64,000 nucleotides of DNA, taken from the NCBI GenBank assembly GCA_902776975.1, contig CACYSI010000009.1, positions 1 to 64,000 on the forward strand, read 5' to 3'. The notes under the pieces are model-generated. The model was given only the letters and a program-made list of their open reading frames with translations. It was not told the origin of the DNA and did not search any database. The stretch comes from an uncultured Ruminococcus sp. (lineage in GTDB: Bacteria > Bacillota > Clostridia > Oscillospirales > Acutalibacteraceae). A program made the position numbers and the translations under genes. This document shows, piece after piece, positions 1-9,600 of this stretch. Each line of letters begins with the position of its first letter. The first letter of the stretch is position 1.

Positions 1-93
1 GATCTTGACAGGCGCCAGCCTGCCTGCGATCTCCGCCTTGCTCTGCGAAATTTTCCGCAAATATCTTGTTTAAGCGTTTTAATTGAAATTAGT
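1..93. repeat. Possible truncated half of a long palindromic repeat
   Basis: The first 93 bases hold no convincing gene. The right edge (about 77-93) reads like the right arm of the palindrome at 21804-21958 (TTTTAATTGAAATTAGT here, TTTTTATTGAATATTAGT there). A small inverted repeat near bases 9-22 (CAGG ... CCTG) could be the apex. If so, the window cuts through the element and its left half lies upstream. This is a similarity judged by eye over a short AT-rich stretch. Confidence 0.3.
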
Positions 94-113
94 ATAAATA
101 ATTCTGATGAAGA

Positions 114-140
114 AATAACCTCCTATATCGGAGGTTATCT
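114..140. terminator. Bidirectional hairpin at the end of the RluA-family gene
   Basis: ATAACCTCC and GGAGGTTAT pair around the loop TATATC. On the plus strand the stem is followed by CTTTTTAT. On the minus strand it overlaps the stop codon of the pseudouridine synthase and is followed by a weaker T-rich run. Confidence 0.7.
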
Positions 141-1097
141 TTTTATATTCAGCTTTTTATCTTTGGCGAACCAAACCTCTTTTACCTCAAAGCTCCTGCC
201 GTTGAGATTTTCGAGACATCCCGACTCGGTTGTAAAGCTGAATCTCAGCTTATACGCGTACAGGGCTTGACGCTTCATTCCGTACGCGGCGTTGAGCTTT
301 TTGTCGCCGTACTTTTCATCACCCAGCAGCGGATAGCCGATATGAGCCATGTGCGCGCGTATCTGGTGGGTGCGACCTGTATGCAGCAGCACCTCGCACA
401 GCGACAGGGCAGGGGAGGAGTCGAGCACGGTATACTCGGTCACGATCTCCTTAGCGCCCTCAACGGGACGATCATAAATCTTTACTGTATTATTGCTCTC
501 GTTTTTGGTGTGATACGCCGTGAGCAGAGCGTGAGCGGGATGAGGCTTGCCCTTTACCGCGCAAAGATAGTACTTTTCGATCTCTCTGTCACGGATCTTT
601 TGGTTCATTATCCTCAGAGCCTCGGCATTCTTGGCGGCTATCACTATACCGCCCGTGTTGCGGTCTATGCGGTTGCACAGCGCGGGGGCGAAGGCTCTGT
701 CGGTCTCGGGCTTATACTCGCCTTTTTCGTACAGATATCTCATCACTCTAAGGTTGAGAGTATCGCTGTCGTAGCGGCTGTCCTGATGAGCTATCACGCC
801 GACCTTTTTATTGAGCAGGATGATATTATCGTCTTCGTATATTATGTCAAGCTCCCTGCCCGCCTTCATAAAGTCATAGCTCTTCTTTTCTTCAAAGAAC
901 TCGTCTTTGATATAGAAGGTAAGCACATCGCCCTCGTTCAAAAACACATCGGGGGCGACTTTTTTGCCGTTGAGCTTGATATACTTAGTACGCAGATATT
1001 TGTACATCAGAGACTTCGGCATGGTTTTGAAGCGCTTTGACAGATACTTGTCAAGACGCTGACCCGAGTCGTTTTTTGTGATCGTCAATGTCCTCAT
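135..1097 (-). CDS. RluA-family 23S rRNA pseudouridine synthase
   Basis: This is a pseudouridine synthase of the RluA/RluC/RluD family, which isomerises uridines in rRNA in the cytoplasm. An N-terminal S4-like RNA-binding domain (about residues 1-70, with SGQRLDKYLSKRF) precedes the catalytic domain. The catalytic aspartate lies in the NRIDRNTGG motif, a variant of the family's HRLDRxTSG, and the later HTGRTHQIRAHMAHIG block is typical of the family. The reading frame extends 11 codons further upstream, but I chose the ATG at 1097 because GGTGAT lies three bases before it and MRTLTITKNDSG is a usual start. It stands alone, with its own promoter at 1113-1141. Family assignment is firm; the exact target uridine cannot be read from sequence. 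Confidence 0.92.
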   Translation of the reverse strand: MRTLTITKNDSGQRLDKYLSKRFKTMPKSLMYKYLRTKYIKLNGKKVAPDVFLNEGDVLTFYIKDEFFEEKKSYDFMKAGRELDIIYEDDNIILLNKKVGVIAHQDSRYDSDTLNLRVMRYLYEKGEYKPETDRAFAPALCNRIDRNTGGIVIAAKNAEALRIMNQKIRDREIEKYYLCAVKGKPHPAHALLTAYHTKNESNNTVKIYDRPVEGAKEIVTEYTVLDSSPALSLCEVLLHTGRTHQIRAHMAHIGYPLLGDEKYGDKKLNAAYGMKRQALYAYKLRFSFTTESGCLENLNGRSFEVKEVWFAKDKKLNIKR

Positions 1098-1112
1098 TTT
1101 ATCACCGATATA

Positions 1113-1141
1113 ATTGTAGCAGAAAAACATCAGACTTTCAA
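1113..1141 (-). promoter_or_regulatory. Sigma-A promoter of the RluA-family gene
   Basis: On the minus strand TTGAAA (1136-1141) and TACAAT (1113-1118) are separated by 17 bases. Transcription would start near 1106, leaving a leader of only about ten bases that is essentially the GGTGAT ribosome-binding site. Confidence 0.65.
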
Positions 1142-1188
1142 CGGTAACATTTCAGCCGCCTTTGAGTAGTATAGTAAGGGTGATGTAA

Positions 1189-1326
1189 ATGAGACGATGC
1201 AGGCGGTGTACCGCTTCACTAACATTCGCGGCGGGGCTGATAGTAGCTTCTGTCCTGCCGACTAAGGCGGTGTGCATAATTGCGGCGATCGTGCTCATCT
1301 GCACCTGCCTGAGCGTAAGGAGGTAG
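1189..1326 (+). CDS. Small membrane protein encoded directly upstream of spoVM
   Basis: This 45-residue reading frame starts at an ATG four bases after an AAGGGTGAT ribosome-binding site. The product starts with an Arg/Cys-rich tail (MRRCRRC), then a hydrophobic stretch from about residue 9 to 41 interrupted by a Pro-Thr-Lys turn, suggesting a two-helix membrane hairpin, and ends in CLSVRR. Its stop codon overlaps the AGGAGG ribosome-binding site of the spoVM candidate, so the two are probably co-translated. I do not recognise a named family. The coupling to spoVM suggests expression during sporulation, which is inference. Confidence 0.7.
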   Translation: MRRCRRCTASLTFAAGLIVASVLPTKAVCIIAAIVLICTCLSVRR

Positions 1327-1328
1327 CT

Positions 1329-1421
1329 ATGAAGGTTGTAGTTTTAGACAGACCAAAGTTCCTGTCGTTCTTTCTCAGAAAGATTTACGGCATAAAAAAA
1401 GTCAAGGATAAGCAGGATTAG
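1329..1421 (+). CDS. spoVM: Stage V sporulation protein M (SpoVM) candidate
   Basis: The frame encodes 30 residues starting MKVVVLDRPKFLSFFLRKIY. Bacillus SpoVM (26 residues) has the same plan: MKFYTIKLPKFLGG..., a Pro-Lys-Phe-Leu core and an amphipathic helix with basic residues at the end. SpoVM binds the convex forespore membrane and anchors SpoIVA during coat assembly. An AGGAGG site lies five bases before the ATG. The gene follows a small membrane ORF and is closed by a strong terminator at 1437-1469. Similarity was judged from memory; length, start context and core motif agree. Confidence 0.8.
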   Translation: MKVVVLDRPKFLSFFLRKIYGIKKVKDKQD

Positions 1422-1436
1422 GGACGTACATAGTAT

Positions 1437-1469
1437 AAAAGCCGTCGGAGTATCAGTCCGACGGCTTTA
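1437..1469. terminator. Bidirectional terminator between spoVM and the secreted-protein gene
   Basis: AAAGCCGTCGGA pairs with TCCGACGGCTTT around the loop GTATCAG. A-rich and T-rich flanks let it serve converging transcripts from both sides. Confidence 0.85.
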
Positions 1470-1481
1470 CTGTATGATGTT

Positions 1482-2984
1482 TTAAGATGTCTTAAGCACT
1501 CCGGCGGCTGACGCCGAGTAGTTGTACATAGCCTTGAGTATGTCTATCACTTTAGCGTCTTGATTTTGATTGAGCGTATAATTGTAGTAGTTAGCCGCGC
1601 TGTAAACACGATCGACCGAGTTTGTACCGTTAGTAAAGGTGACGGTGTTAGTATCAAAGATATTCTTAGCAGAGATACCGCTGATCTCAATATACTTATA
1701 TCTTCCCGACGTATCGGTGAAGAACGGAAGCGCCTTACTGCCTGCCGACGCTGAGGTCGAAGCGAACAGATCGCTGTCGGTAACGGTGAAGTAGAGCCTG
1801 ATAACGGTTTTTGAGGTAGTAGACATTGAAGCGCCGTAGTATTTCATGCCGTAGTTATCATTGAAATCAAAGCTGTCGATATCTGTCGCGTCATCAAGAG
1901 AGACGGGAGCCTCGGCTTTACGCTGAGCCCACACTTCATCGGAATAGATGTTAGCGATACAGCTGTCGGCTACGTCCGCGTTATCGCCGCTTGTTTTGTA
2001 TTCGAACTTTCTTTGTGCCGCAGCGCCGTACTCAAGCATATAACACAGCAGATCCTTCAGATCCTCGCGCTCTGAGTATGCAGCCGCGGCTAACTCGGTG
2101 TACTTCGCTATGCTGTAGTCATATGTGAATATCTCTTTTTCGTTGTCGGTGAGCGACATATGTACCGTATCGGTCATACTGCGAGCCGATACAGGACAAG
2201 ATACTTTGTAGTTAGCTCCGTAGGAGCTTGTGCTCACCGGTGTGTCGGTGAACTCTTTGCTGTAACCGTCGTTGCCCCAGGTGAAGGTGACGCTTTTCTC
2301 TCCGTTATAGTAGTCGGGGATGTAGATATAGTAGTTTATACCGATCTCGTCTTTGAGCGATATAGAGTTCGCGGTCACATACGGATCTGTATGTGAGATG
2401 AAATCGAAACTGTAGCCGTACTGAACAACGCCCTTATTGATTATCTTAGTGAGAAAGCGGTCGTTCTTTGCGAGTGTATTAAGATTAGTGCTGATCTCAG
2501 ACTCGCCCGCAGAGGTGACCTTGTACTTCGTAACGATAAGTCTGCCGTCTTCAGCGTCAAAAACGAACGGTTTGGACGGTGAAGGAGTGAATGACGTAAA
2601 GTAAAGTGTCCCGTCCTCATCAAGGTGACCCATGGCGTTTTCGCTTATAACGCTTATAAGCGGAAATACCGAGCCTTTGTCAACTATCATATCATCTTCA
2701 TCAAGCTCGTCCATAAGAGCGAGCTTCTCTGAGGTGTATGTCTGATAGCCTTCTACAGCCGATATCCTGCCGTCGTCTATGCCTGAGGTGTCGAGCTGTG
2801 TTACGACAGTGATGACATGACCTATCGAGCAAGAAAGAGTTTCGGTTAGCTCACCGTTGTTATACAGCTTTACCACAGCCGTGTTGTCGCTCTCGGCAGC
2901 GCCTACAGTGATCGAGAGACCGGACAAGGCTCCGATGACAAATATCAATAACAGCGTCAAAGCCGTCCTGCGCTTTTTTTTCAT
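1482..2984 (-). CDS. Secreted modular protein of unknown function (possible cohesin-like N-terminal module)
   Basis: The 500-residue product begins with a clear signal peptide (MKKKRRTALTLLLIFVIG, cleavage likely after VGAAE near residue 31). The region at about 35-180 looks like a beta-sandwich with the layout of cohesin-like or adhesin modules (NTAVVKLYNNGE ... ISAVEGYQTYTSEKLAL). The later part has the pattern DLKDLLCYMLEYGAAAQRKF followed by a YYGAS..ETVIRLYF-like beta domain, as I recall from many Ruminococcus surface proteins. No dockerin, catalytic motif, transmembrane anchor or sortase signal is visible. A GGGAGG site lies before the ATG. Its position beside a LysM protein and two pullulanases makes a cell-surface role plausible. 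Secretion is well supported; function is unknown. Confidence 0.75.
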   Translation of the reverse strand: MKKKRRTALTLLLIFVIGALSGLSITVGAAESDNTAVVKLYNNGELTETLSCSIGHVITVVTQLDTSGIDDGRISAVEGYQTYTSEKLALMDELDEDDMIVDKGSVFPLISVISENAMGHLDEDGTLYFTSFTPSPSKPFVFDAEDGRLIVTKYKVTSAGESEISTNLNTLAKNDRFLTKIINKGVVQYGYSFDFISHTDPYVTANSISLKDEIGINYYIYIPDYYNGEKSVTFTWGNDGYSKEFTDTPVSTSSYGANYKVSCPVSARSMTDTVHMSLTDNEKEIFTYDYSIAKYTELAAAAYSEREDLKDLLCYMLEYGAAAQRKFEYKTSGDNADVADSCIANIYSDEVWAQRKAEAPVSLDDATDIDSFDFNDNYGMKYYGASMSTTSKTVIRLYFTVTDSDLFASTSASAGSKALPFFTDTSGRYKYIEISGISAKNIFDTNTVTFTNGTNSVDRVYSAANYYNYTLNQNQDAKVIDILKAMYNYSASAAGVLKTS

Positions 2985-3092
2985 GATATTGCCTCCCGTT
3001 TTGAAACATTTATTTTATTTATTATATCATATTCGCTCTTTTGAGGCAATCCAAAATAACACGGTGATATTTGGCTAATATGCACATATGAT

Positions 3093-3121
3093 CGGGCTGC
3101 CGAGATATATCGGACAGCCCG
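3093..3121 (-). terminator. Hairpin downstream of the LysM gene
   Basis: CGGGCTG-CCGA pairs with TCGG-ACAGCCCG across a short loop with one bulge. There is no clear T-tract on either side, so it may be a weak terminator or a processing/stability hairpin. Confidence 0.4.
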
Positions 3122-3142
3122 AATAAATGTAGGCTCAGCCGT

Positions 3143-3448
3143 TTATTTAGTGAGTCTGATTATCTGACCGGGGTAGATTATGTTGGGGTTCTCAAGCTTG
3201 TTAAGCGCGAGAATATCGTCGATCTCAAGGCCGTATCTGTCGGCGATACCTACTATGGTGTCCCCGGGACGTACTACATAGTATCTCGGTGACGCCGTAT
3301 CTTCATCCGGCAGCTCGAGCACCTGTCCGGGATAGATCGTATACGGCGGGTTAAGACCGTTCTTTTGCGCTATCTTTTCAGCAGTTGTGCCGAAGAACTG
3401 CGCTATCGCGTACAGAGTGTTGCCCGGTCTGACTGTATATTTTAGCAT
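3143..3448 (-). CDS. Double-LysM protein without signal peptide
   Basis: The 101-residue protein is almost entirely two LysM modules (residues 3-46 and 55-99), each with the xYTVRPGNTLYAIAQ / YYVVRPGDTIVGIAD start and a YPGQxxxLP or YPGQIIRL end. LysM modules bind N-acetylglucosamine polymers, usually peptidoglycan. There is no signal peptide, transmembrane segment or hydrolase domain, so it may act in the mother cell or spore (as LysM-containing spore coat and cortex proteins do) or leave the cell by another route. The ATG follows an AAGGAGCGGAT-type ribosome-binding site. Domain call firm, role inferred. Confidence 0.85.
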   Translation of the reverse strand: MLKYTVRPGNTLYAIAQFFGTTAEKIAQKNGLNPPYTIYPGQVLELPDEDTASPRYYVVRPGDTIVGIADRYGLEIDDILALNKLENPNIIYPGQIIRLTK

Positions 3449-3637
3449 AATGATGATCCGCTCCTTTCGTTATATTCTATGTCTGTTTTGAGCTGTTTGT
3501 TAATGCTTTTTTGCGTCTCAAAAAGCCGAGCGGAAAATTACATAATATTCTTCTTGATTATTCTAATATGGAATTATATATAAATACTTTTTTGTTATGA
3601 TACCTATGTATAATACCGCCAAATTGAGGTAGTAAAA

Positions 3638-6541
3638 TTGATTTATAAACGTATAATTTCACTATTTTTTGTTTTGATATGTCTCTCTTCGGCTGTAGTT
3701 ACCTGTTTTAACGCCGAGGGCGAGGCGGAGGGCGCCGCTATGACAGAGCAAACCGAAGCTCCTACCCAAAAGCCGACCATGGCTCCTACAGAGCCTCCCA
3801 AGCCGAGCGCGGCTAAGCTCGGCTACGCCGCTTACGCAAAAAAACTGGATGAAACAGTATACAGGGACACCGATCTCGGAGCGGTATACAGCAAGGACAG
3901 CACTACCTTCAAGGTGTGGTCACCTGCCGCCGATGACGTCAAGGTGTGCATATACAAGACGGGCTCAGATGATGAAGAGGGCTTTAACACTCTTGTCGTA
4001 AAGCCCATGAAGTACTCTAAGAAAGTCGGAACATGGTATATCACTCTCGACGGAGATTATAAGAATATGTATTACACCTATAAGGTGACTGCAGGCGGTA
4101 AGACCAACGAGGTCGTCGATCCCTACGCTAAGGCGGTCGGTGTCAACGGTGACCGCGGTATGATCGTCGATCTGCGCGATACCGATCCCGAGGGCTGGAA
4201 GGATGACAGCTTCAAGCGCGTCGATACCGCGACAGACGCCGTAGTGTGGGAGGTATCGGTGCGTGACTTCTCGGCTGACGCCTCATCCGGTGTAAGCGAG
4301 GCTAACCGCGGCAGATTTCTCGCGTTTACCGAGAGCGATACCACGGTAGACGGCGTCGAGGGCGGCGCTTCGACCTGTGTGGCATATCTCAAAAAACTCG
4401 GTGTTAACTATGTTCAGATCAATCCGTTTTATGATTTTGCCTCTATAGATGAGTCAAAGTCGCTTGACGATCAATATAACTGGGGCTATGATCCCAAGAA
4501 CTATAATGTCCCCGAAGGCTCATATTCATCCGATCCCTATGACGGCAGGGTCCGAATAAAAGAGTGCAAGCAGATGATACAGGCTTTGCATGAAGCGGGC
4601 ATCGGTGTGATCATGGATGTGGTCTATAACCATACATATTACTCAGAGGATTCATTCTTCAATCAGCTTGTCCCGAACTATTATCACCGTATCAAAGAAG
4701 ACGGCAGCTGGTCTCAGGGCTCGGGCTGCGGCAACGATGTAGCCACAGAGCGCTATATGGTCAGCAAGTTCATCCGAGAGTCCGTATCTTATTGGGCAAG
4801 CGAGTATCATATCGACGGCTTCCGCTTCGATCTTATGGGACTTATGGATGTCGATACCATGAACGGCATCCGATCCGATCTCAACAAGCTCCCCGACGGA
4901 GATAAGATAATCATGTACGGTGAGGCGTGGAATATGTCCACAACCGTCCCGTCAAACGTGCTTCTTGCCAACCAGGAGAATATGTATAAGCTGGATATGG
5001 GCATAGGAGCCTTCAACGATACGGGGCGTGACGCGATCAAGGGCTCTAACTTCAACGCTAAAGAGAAGGGCTTTGTACAGGACGGCTCATCAAAGGGCGG
5101 AGTACGCAGCTCGATCGACGGCGACGGCTCGGGTTGGGCCAAGCAGCCGAGACAGTGCGTCAACTACGCATCCTGCCATGATAATCTTACTTTGTATGAT
5201 AAGCTCACCGATTCTGTGTTCGGCGACGAAAAGTATACTCTCAGGCGTGAAGAGCTTGTCGCCATGAACAAGATATCTGCCGCTGTTGTGCTGATGTCAA
5301 GAGGCATGCCGTTCATGCTCGCGGGGGAGGAAACAGGCAGAACAAAGCTCGGCGATGAGAACTCTTATAATTATTCTGTAGAAATAAATCGTATAGACTG
5401 GAAGTCTGTATATAAGTATACATCGCTCACCGACTACTACAAGGGTCTTATGAGCATACGCAGAGCTGTTCCGGCTCTCAGAGATCCTTCTGGAGATGGT
5501 TCAACTGTTACATATATATCAGATACCGATAAAAAGACCATAGCCTATACCGTCACCGGCGATGACTCACCGTCTGTCGTTGTTATCTTGAACGCGGATA
5601 ATGAAAAAGCCTCAAAGGTCAATCTGCCCGAGGGTAATTGGGTCACCGTAGCTGATGAAAACCGAGCCGGTCTCAAGGCTATCGGTTCTGCGAGCGGCTA
5701 TGTCAGCGTTCCGAAGTCATCGGTCATGATACTGATCGACGCCGACAGCTTTTCTGAGATCGAGACTAAAGAGCCCGAGAGCCTCATGTATATTAGGTAC
5801 AGGGATAAAGAGGATAATTCAATAATCTGCGAAGAGCGTATCGAGGGCAAGCTGAAGGACAAGTATATCGCCAAGACTCCCTCCGAGGTTCTTTTCAACT
5901 ACAATATACTCAACAAGGGCGAGCTGAGCGGTACTCTGACAGAGGCTTTCGGCGTAGTGGATGTTGAGTGCGAGGCGTATGAGGGCGATTACTCTACAGT
6001 AACTATCAAGTTCGTCGATCAAAAGGACGAGCTGCTGTCCGATACCGTTATCATGACCAACCGTGTAGGTCAGCGTTATTATACACCTGCCGTAGCGGGA
6101 GTAGAGGGCTATACGCTCGATCTTGAAGCTCTGCCGGATAACGGAGCCGGAGTCTATACCGATGACCCCATCGAGGTAATATACCGCTACAAGCCATATG
6201 AGAAGAAAAAGACAGACAGCGAGTATTCCTGCCGCGCCAATGTCATCTATATGAGCGACGACGGCAAGATCCTCGAGCATAAGTCTTACATGGGCGTTGA
6301 AGGCGACGCTCTCGAAGTTGAGGATATGGAGTTTGACGGACTCAAATATTATGAGATAACCAACAGCAACGCTACCTTCTCCGAGCAGGAGCTCAACGTC
6401 ATAGTTTATTATCAAAAGATATCGGATAATACTTGGATATTTGTGCTGATATGCATAGGCGCGGCAGCTTTGTTCGTCGGTATCGCGGTAGCTTTTCGTA
6501 TCTCAAAGAAACGCAAGATCAACTCTATCAAGATCGATTAA
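3638..6541 (+). CDS. Membrane-anchored type I pullulanase (GH13) with MucBP-like repeats
   Basis: This extracellular enzyme should hydrolyse alpha-1,6 branches in pullulan, amylopectin and limit dextrins. The order is: signal peptide (about 1-25); Pro/Thr linker (TQKPTMAPTEPPKP); CBM48-like module (LGAVYSKDSTTFKVWSPAA); GH13 barrel; three MucBP-like beta repeats from about residue 715; one transmembrane helix (about 932-953) and a basic tail. GH13 motifs are complete: YNWGYDP near 279-285, DVVYNH, nucleophile D398 in DGFRFD, acid/base E429 in YGEAWN, and H514-D515. The start is TTG, chosen because GAGGT precedes it and the next ATG would remove the signal peptide. It has no dockerin. Its neighbour at 6609 is a close paralogue with a different C-terminus. 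Specificity rests on the YNWGYDP type I pullulanase signature. Confidence 0.93.
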   Translation: MIYKRIISLFFVLICLSSAVVTCFNAEGEAEGAAMTEQTEAPTQKPTMAPTEPPKPSAAKLGYAAYAKKLDETVYRDTDLGAVYSKDSTTFKVWSPAADDVKVCIYKTGSDDEEGFNTLVVKPMKYSKKVGTWYITLDGDYKNMYYTYKVTAGGKTNEVVDPYAKAVGVNGDRGMIVDLRDTDPEGWKDDSFKRVDTATDAVVWEVSVRDFSADASSGVSEANRGRFLAFTESDTTVDGVEGGASTCVAYLKKLGVNYVQINPFYDFASIDESKSLDDQYNWGYDPKNYNVPEGSYSSDPYDGRVRIKECKQMIQALHEAGIGVIMDVVYNHTYYSEDSFFNQLVPNYYHRIKEDGSWSQGSGCGNDVATERYMVSKFIRESVSYWASEYHIDGFRFDLMGLMDVDTMNGIRSDLNKLPDGDKIIMYGEAWNMSTTVPSNVLLANQENMYKLDMGIGAFNDTGRDAIKGSNFNAKEKGFVQDGSSKGGVRSSIDGDGSGWAKQPRQCVNYASCHDNLTLYDKLTDSVFGDEKYTLRREELVAMNKISAAVVLMSRGMPFMLAGEETGRTKLGDENSYNYSVEINRIDWKSVYKYTSLTDYYKGLMSIRRAVPALRDPSGDGSTVTYISDTDKKTIAYTVTGDDSPSVVVILNADNEKASKVNLPEGNWVTVADENRAGLKAIGSASGYVSVPKSSVMILIDADSFSEIETKEPESLMYIRYRDKEDNSIICEERIEGKLKDKYIAKTPSEVLFNYNILNKGELSGTLTEAFGVVDVECEAYEGDYSTVTIKFVDQKDELLSDTVIMTNRVGQRYYTPAVAGVEGYTLDLEALPDNGAGVYTDDPIEVIYRYKPYEKKKTDSEYSCRANVIYMSDDGKILEHKSYMGVEGDALEVEDMEFDGLKYYEITNSNATFSEQELNVIVYYQKISDNTWIFVLICIGAAALFVGIAVAFRISKKRKINSIKID

Positions 6542-6608
6542 CGCTGTTTTTCTGTTTTGTATTATAATTACGTTATAATAAATTTTTATTTTTCAAGGAG
6601 GAAACCAC

Positions 6609-9600
6609 ATGAAAACAACAAAGAAGGTCATATCTTTGATCCTTGCTGTTGCTCTCGTTGTATCCATGTTCACCGTAGCGGCTGTTTCGGTCTCGGCGGC
6701 GACTAATCCTTACAGCGACGCGGCAATGGCTCTGGACGCTGAGTATGCCTACGACGGAGAGTTAGGCGCTATCTACTCTCCCGACGCGACCGTATTCAAG
6801 GTCTGGGCTCCGCTCGCGACTGAGGTCAAGCTCAATCGCTATGCTACCGGCTCCGACAGTGAAGAGGGCGCTGCCGATCTCGGTACCACCGAGATGGAAA
6901 AGCTGATGGACGGCGATAGATGGACAGGCGTTTGGACCGCAAGCATCAGCGGCGATATCGTCAACACCTACTACACCTACACCATCACTAACCCCGATCA
7001 CATCTATGACAGCAAGAACACCGTTACTCATGAGACACAGGATATCTACTCCTATGCTGTCGGCGTCAACGGCGACCGTTCCATGGTAGTAGACCTCAGC
7101 GCTACCGACCCCGAGGGCTGGGATCAGGATACTCATGTGTTCACCGATGAGCAGACCGACGCTATCGTTTGGGAGGTCCACGTTAAGGACTTTACCTACA
7201 ACCCCAACTCCGGCGTAAGCGAGGCTAACCGCGGCAAGTTCCTCGGCTTTACCGAGACAGGCACAACTCTCAATAACGAGGGTGCCGTAGCTACAGGTAT
7301 CGACTACCTCAAGTCTCTCGGCGTTACTCATGTTCAGATCAACCCCTTCTATGACTTCGCTACTATCAACGAAGCCGGCGACGACACTCAGTTCAACTGG
7401 GGCTATGATCCCAAGAACTACGGTGTTCCCGAGGGTTCGTATTCTTCAAACCCCTTCGACGGCAACGTTCGCGTTAAAGAGTGCAAGGCTATGATCAAGG
7501 CTCTGCATGATGCCGGCATCGGCGTCATCATGGACGTTGTTTATAACCACACCTACTCTGTAGACTCCTGCTTCACCTACTCTGTTCCCGAGTATTATTA
7601 CAGAATGGCGGCTAACGGCGGCTACAGCCAGCAGTCAGGCTGCGGCAACGACACCGCCTCCGAGCGCGCTATGTACCGCAAGTATATGCGCGAGATGCTC
7701 AAGTATTGGACTGAAGAGTATCACCTCGACGGCTATCGTTTCGACCTCATGGGCGTTCACGACGGCGAGACCATGACCATGGTCCGCGAGGATATGGACG
7801 CTATCGATCCCCGCATCATCATGTACGGCGAGGGTTGGTCAGGCAACACCGTATACGATCCCACTACCTGCACCGGTACACCTACTTATATGACAGTTCA
7901 GGGCAACGCCTCCAAGCTCCCCACCCGTATCGGCTTCTTCAACGACCAGATCCGCGACGGTATCAAGGGCGGCGTATTTGACGGCGCTGAGGCTCAGGGC
8001 TTTGTCAACGGCAGCATGACCTCCGCTAAGGAGATCTCCATCGGTATCCGCGCTAACACTATGGGTAAGGGCAGATGGTCTGCCGTAACTCCCGAGCAGT
8101 GCGTTACCTACGCCTCCTGCCATGATAACATGACTCTCTATGATAAGCTCGTAGGCGCTAACTACGGCGCAAACAGCGAGTATCGCGCACGTTATTCAAA
8201 CGTTATAACTCAGAATATGCTGACATCAGCTATCATCAGCTCTTCTCAGGGCATCGACTTCATCTTAGCGGGTGAAGAGATGGGCCGCTCCAAGGACGGC
8301 GATGAGAACTCCTACAAGAGCGCCGCTACTCTCAACATGATCGACTGGTCGCTGCTTGAGACCAACGCCGATCTCGTATCCTACTACAAGGGTATGTTCG
8401 AGCTGCGCAAGGCATTCTCTCCCTTTACCGCCAGCCTTTCGGATAAGAACGATGACAGCTACGAGTACATCTTCGAAACATCCACAACATCCTCGCTTTA
8501 CACCATCGGTTACACTATCCACAACAATACTCCCGGCGAGTGGGACAAGATCGCCGTTATCTACAACGGTAAGACAAGCCCTGTCAACTTCACCTTCAAG
8601 GGTACAAAGGACAAGACTATCAACGCCGATACAGAGTGGGTCATCGTAGCTAACGACAAGACCGCGGGCGTTACAAAGCTCGGCGAGAGCAAAGGTCTTA
8701 CCTTCAGCGTTCCCGCTTCTTCGGCGATAATCGCAGTTGAGAAGAGCACATTTGAAGAGTGCAATATTCCTTCTTCATTCAACAAGGTTTATGTGAACCA
8801 TGTTTATCAGAAGACCGGTGAGGTCCTCAACACAAGCGTGGTTCTCGGTAAGACCGGCGAGGGTTATTCTCTGGTAGCCGACAACTCCATCCCGCTCGAG
8901 TACACACTCGACAACGTGGTCGGAGATGTTACCGGTACTTTTGCCGACGACGACAAGACCGTTACTTTCAATTACATTGACTACACACCCAAGCCCTTCA
9001 CCGCTCCTTACGGCGACCTTGACGACAACGGCGATGTAGATATCGTAGACGCTACTGTTCTGCAGAGACACCTTGTTCACATCAAGGAGCTTGACGCTGA
9101 GCACGAGAAGCGCGGCGACTATAATGTTGACGGCGAGACCGATAACGTAGACGTAACAGTATTACAGCGCTTCTTAGTAAATATGATCAAGCCTGTTTAC
9201 ACAGTTTCAGCTCGTCATATGGAGAAGAAGGAAGACGGTTCTGTCAAGGCTCTGACCACAGCCGAGACCACCCGTGTCCGCTACGGTGAGCCCTACAAGA
9301 CCGAAGCTAAGAAGATCGCTTACTACTCGCTTATCGAAGAGCCTTCTAACACCGAGGGCGTAGTCAACGGCGACGTAGTCGTGAACTACTACTATCAGTA
9401 CAGCGTAGCAAGCCCCAAGATGCACGTTAAGCACAGCGGCTCAGAGACTTGGGCGCCCCACCTCTGGGCATGGGCATATGACGGCCCCACCCCGATCAAC
9501 TGCTATGACGGCTGGCCGGGTCTGCAGCTCTCTAACCCCGACGCTGACGGCTGGTACAATGTTACCTTCCCGATCCCCGGCGGACTTGACTACTACTTCA

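Noticed and set aside
267..1040. Long open frame on the plus strand opposite the pseudouridine synthase
   Set aside because: It is antisense to a gene with clear catalytic motifs and has no ribosome-binding site or family features.
6762..7331. 189-codon open frame opposite the dockerin pullulanase
   Set aside because: It is antisense to the conserved GH13 domain; codon bias of the real gene keeps this frame open.
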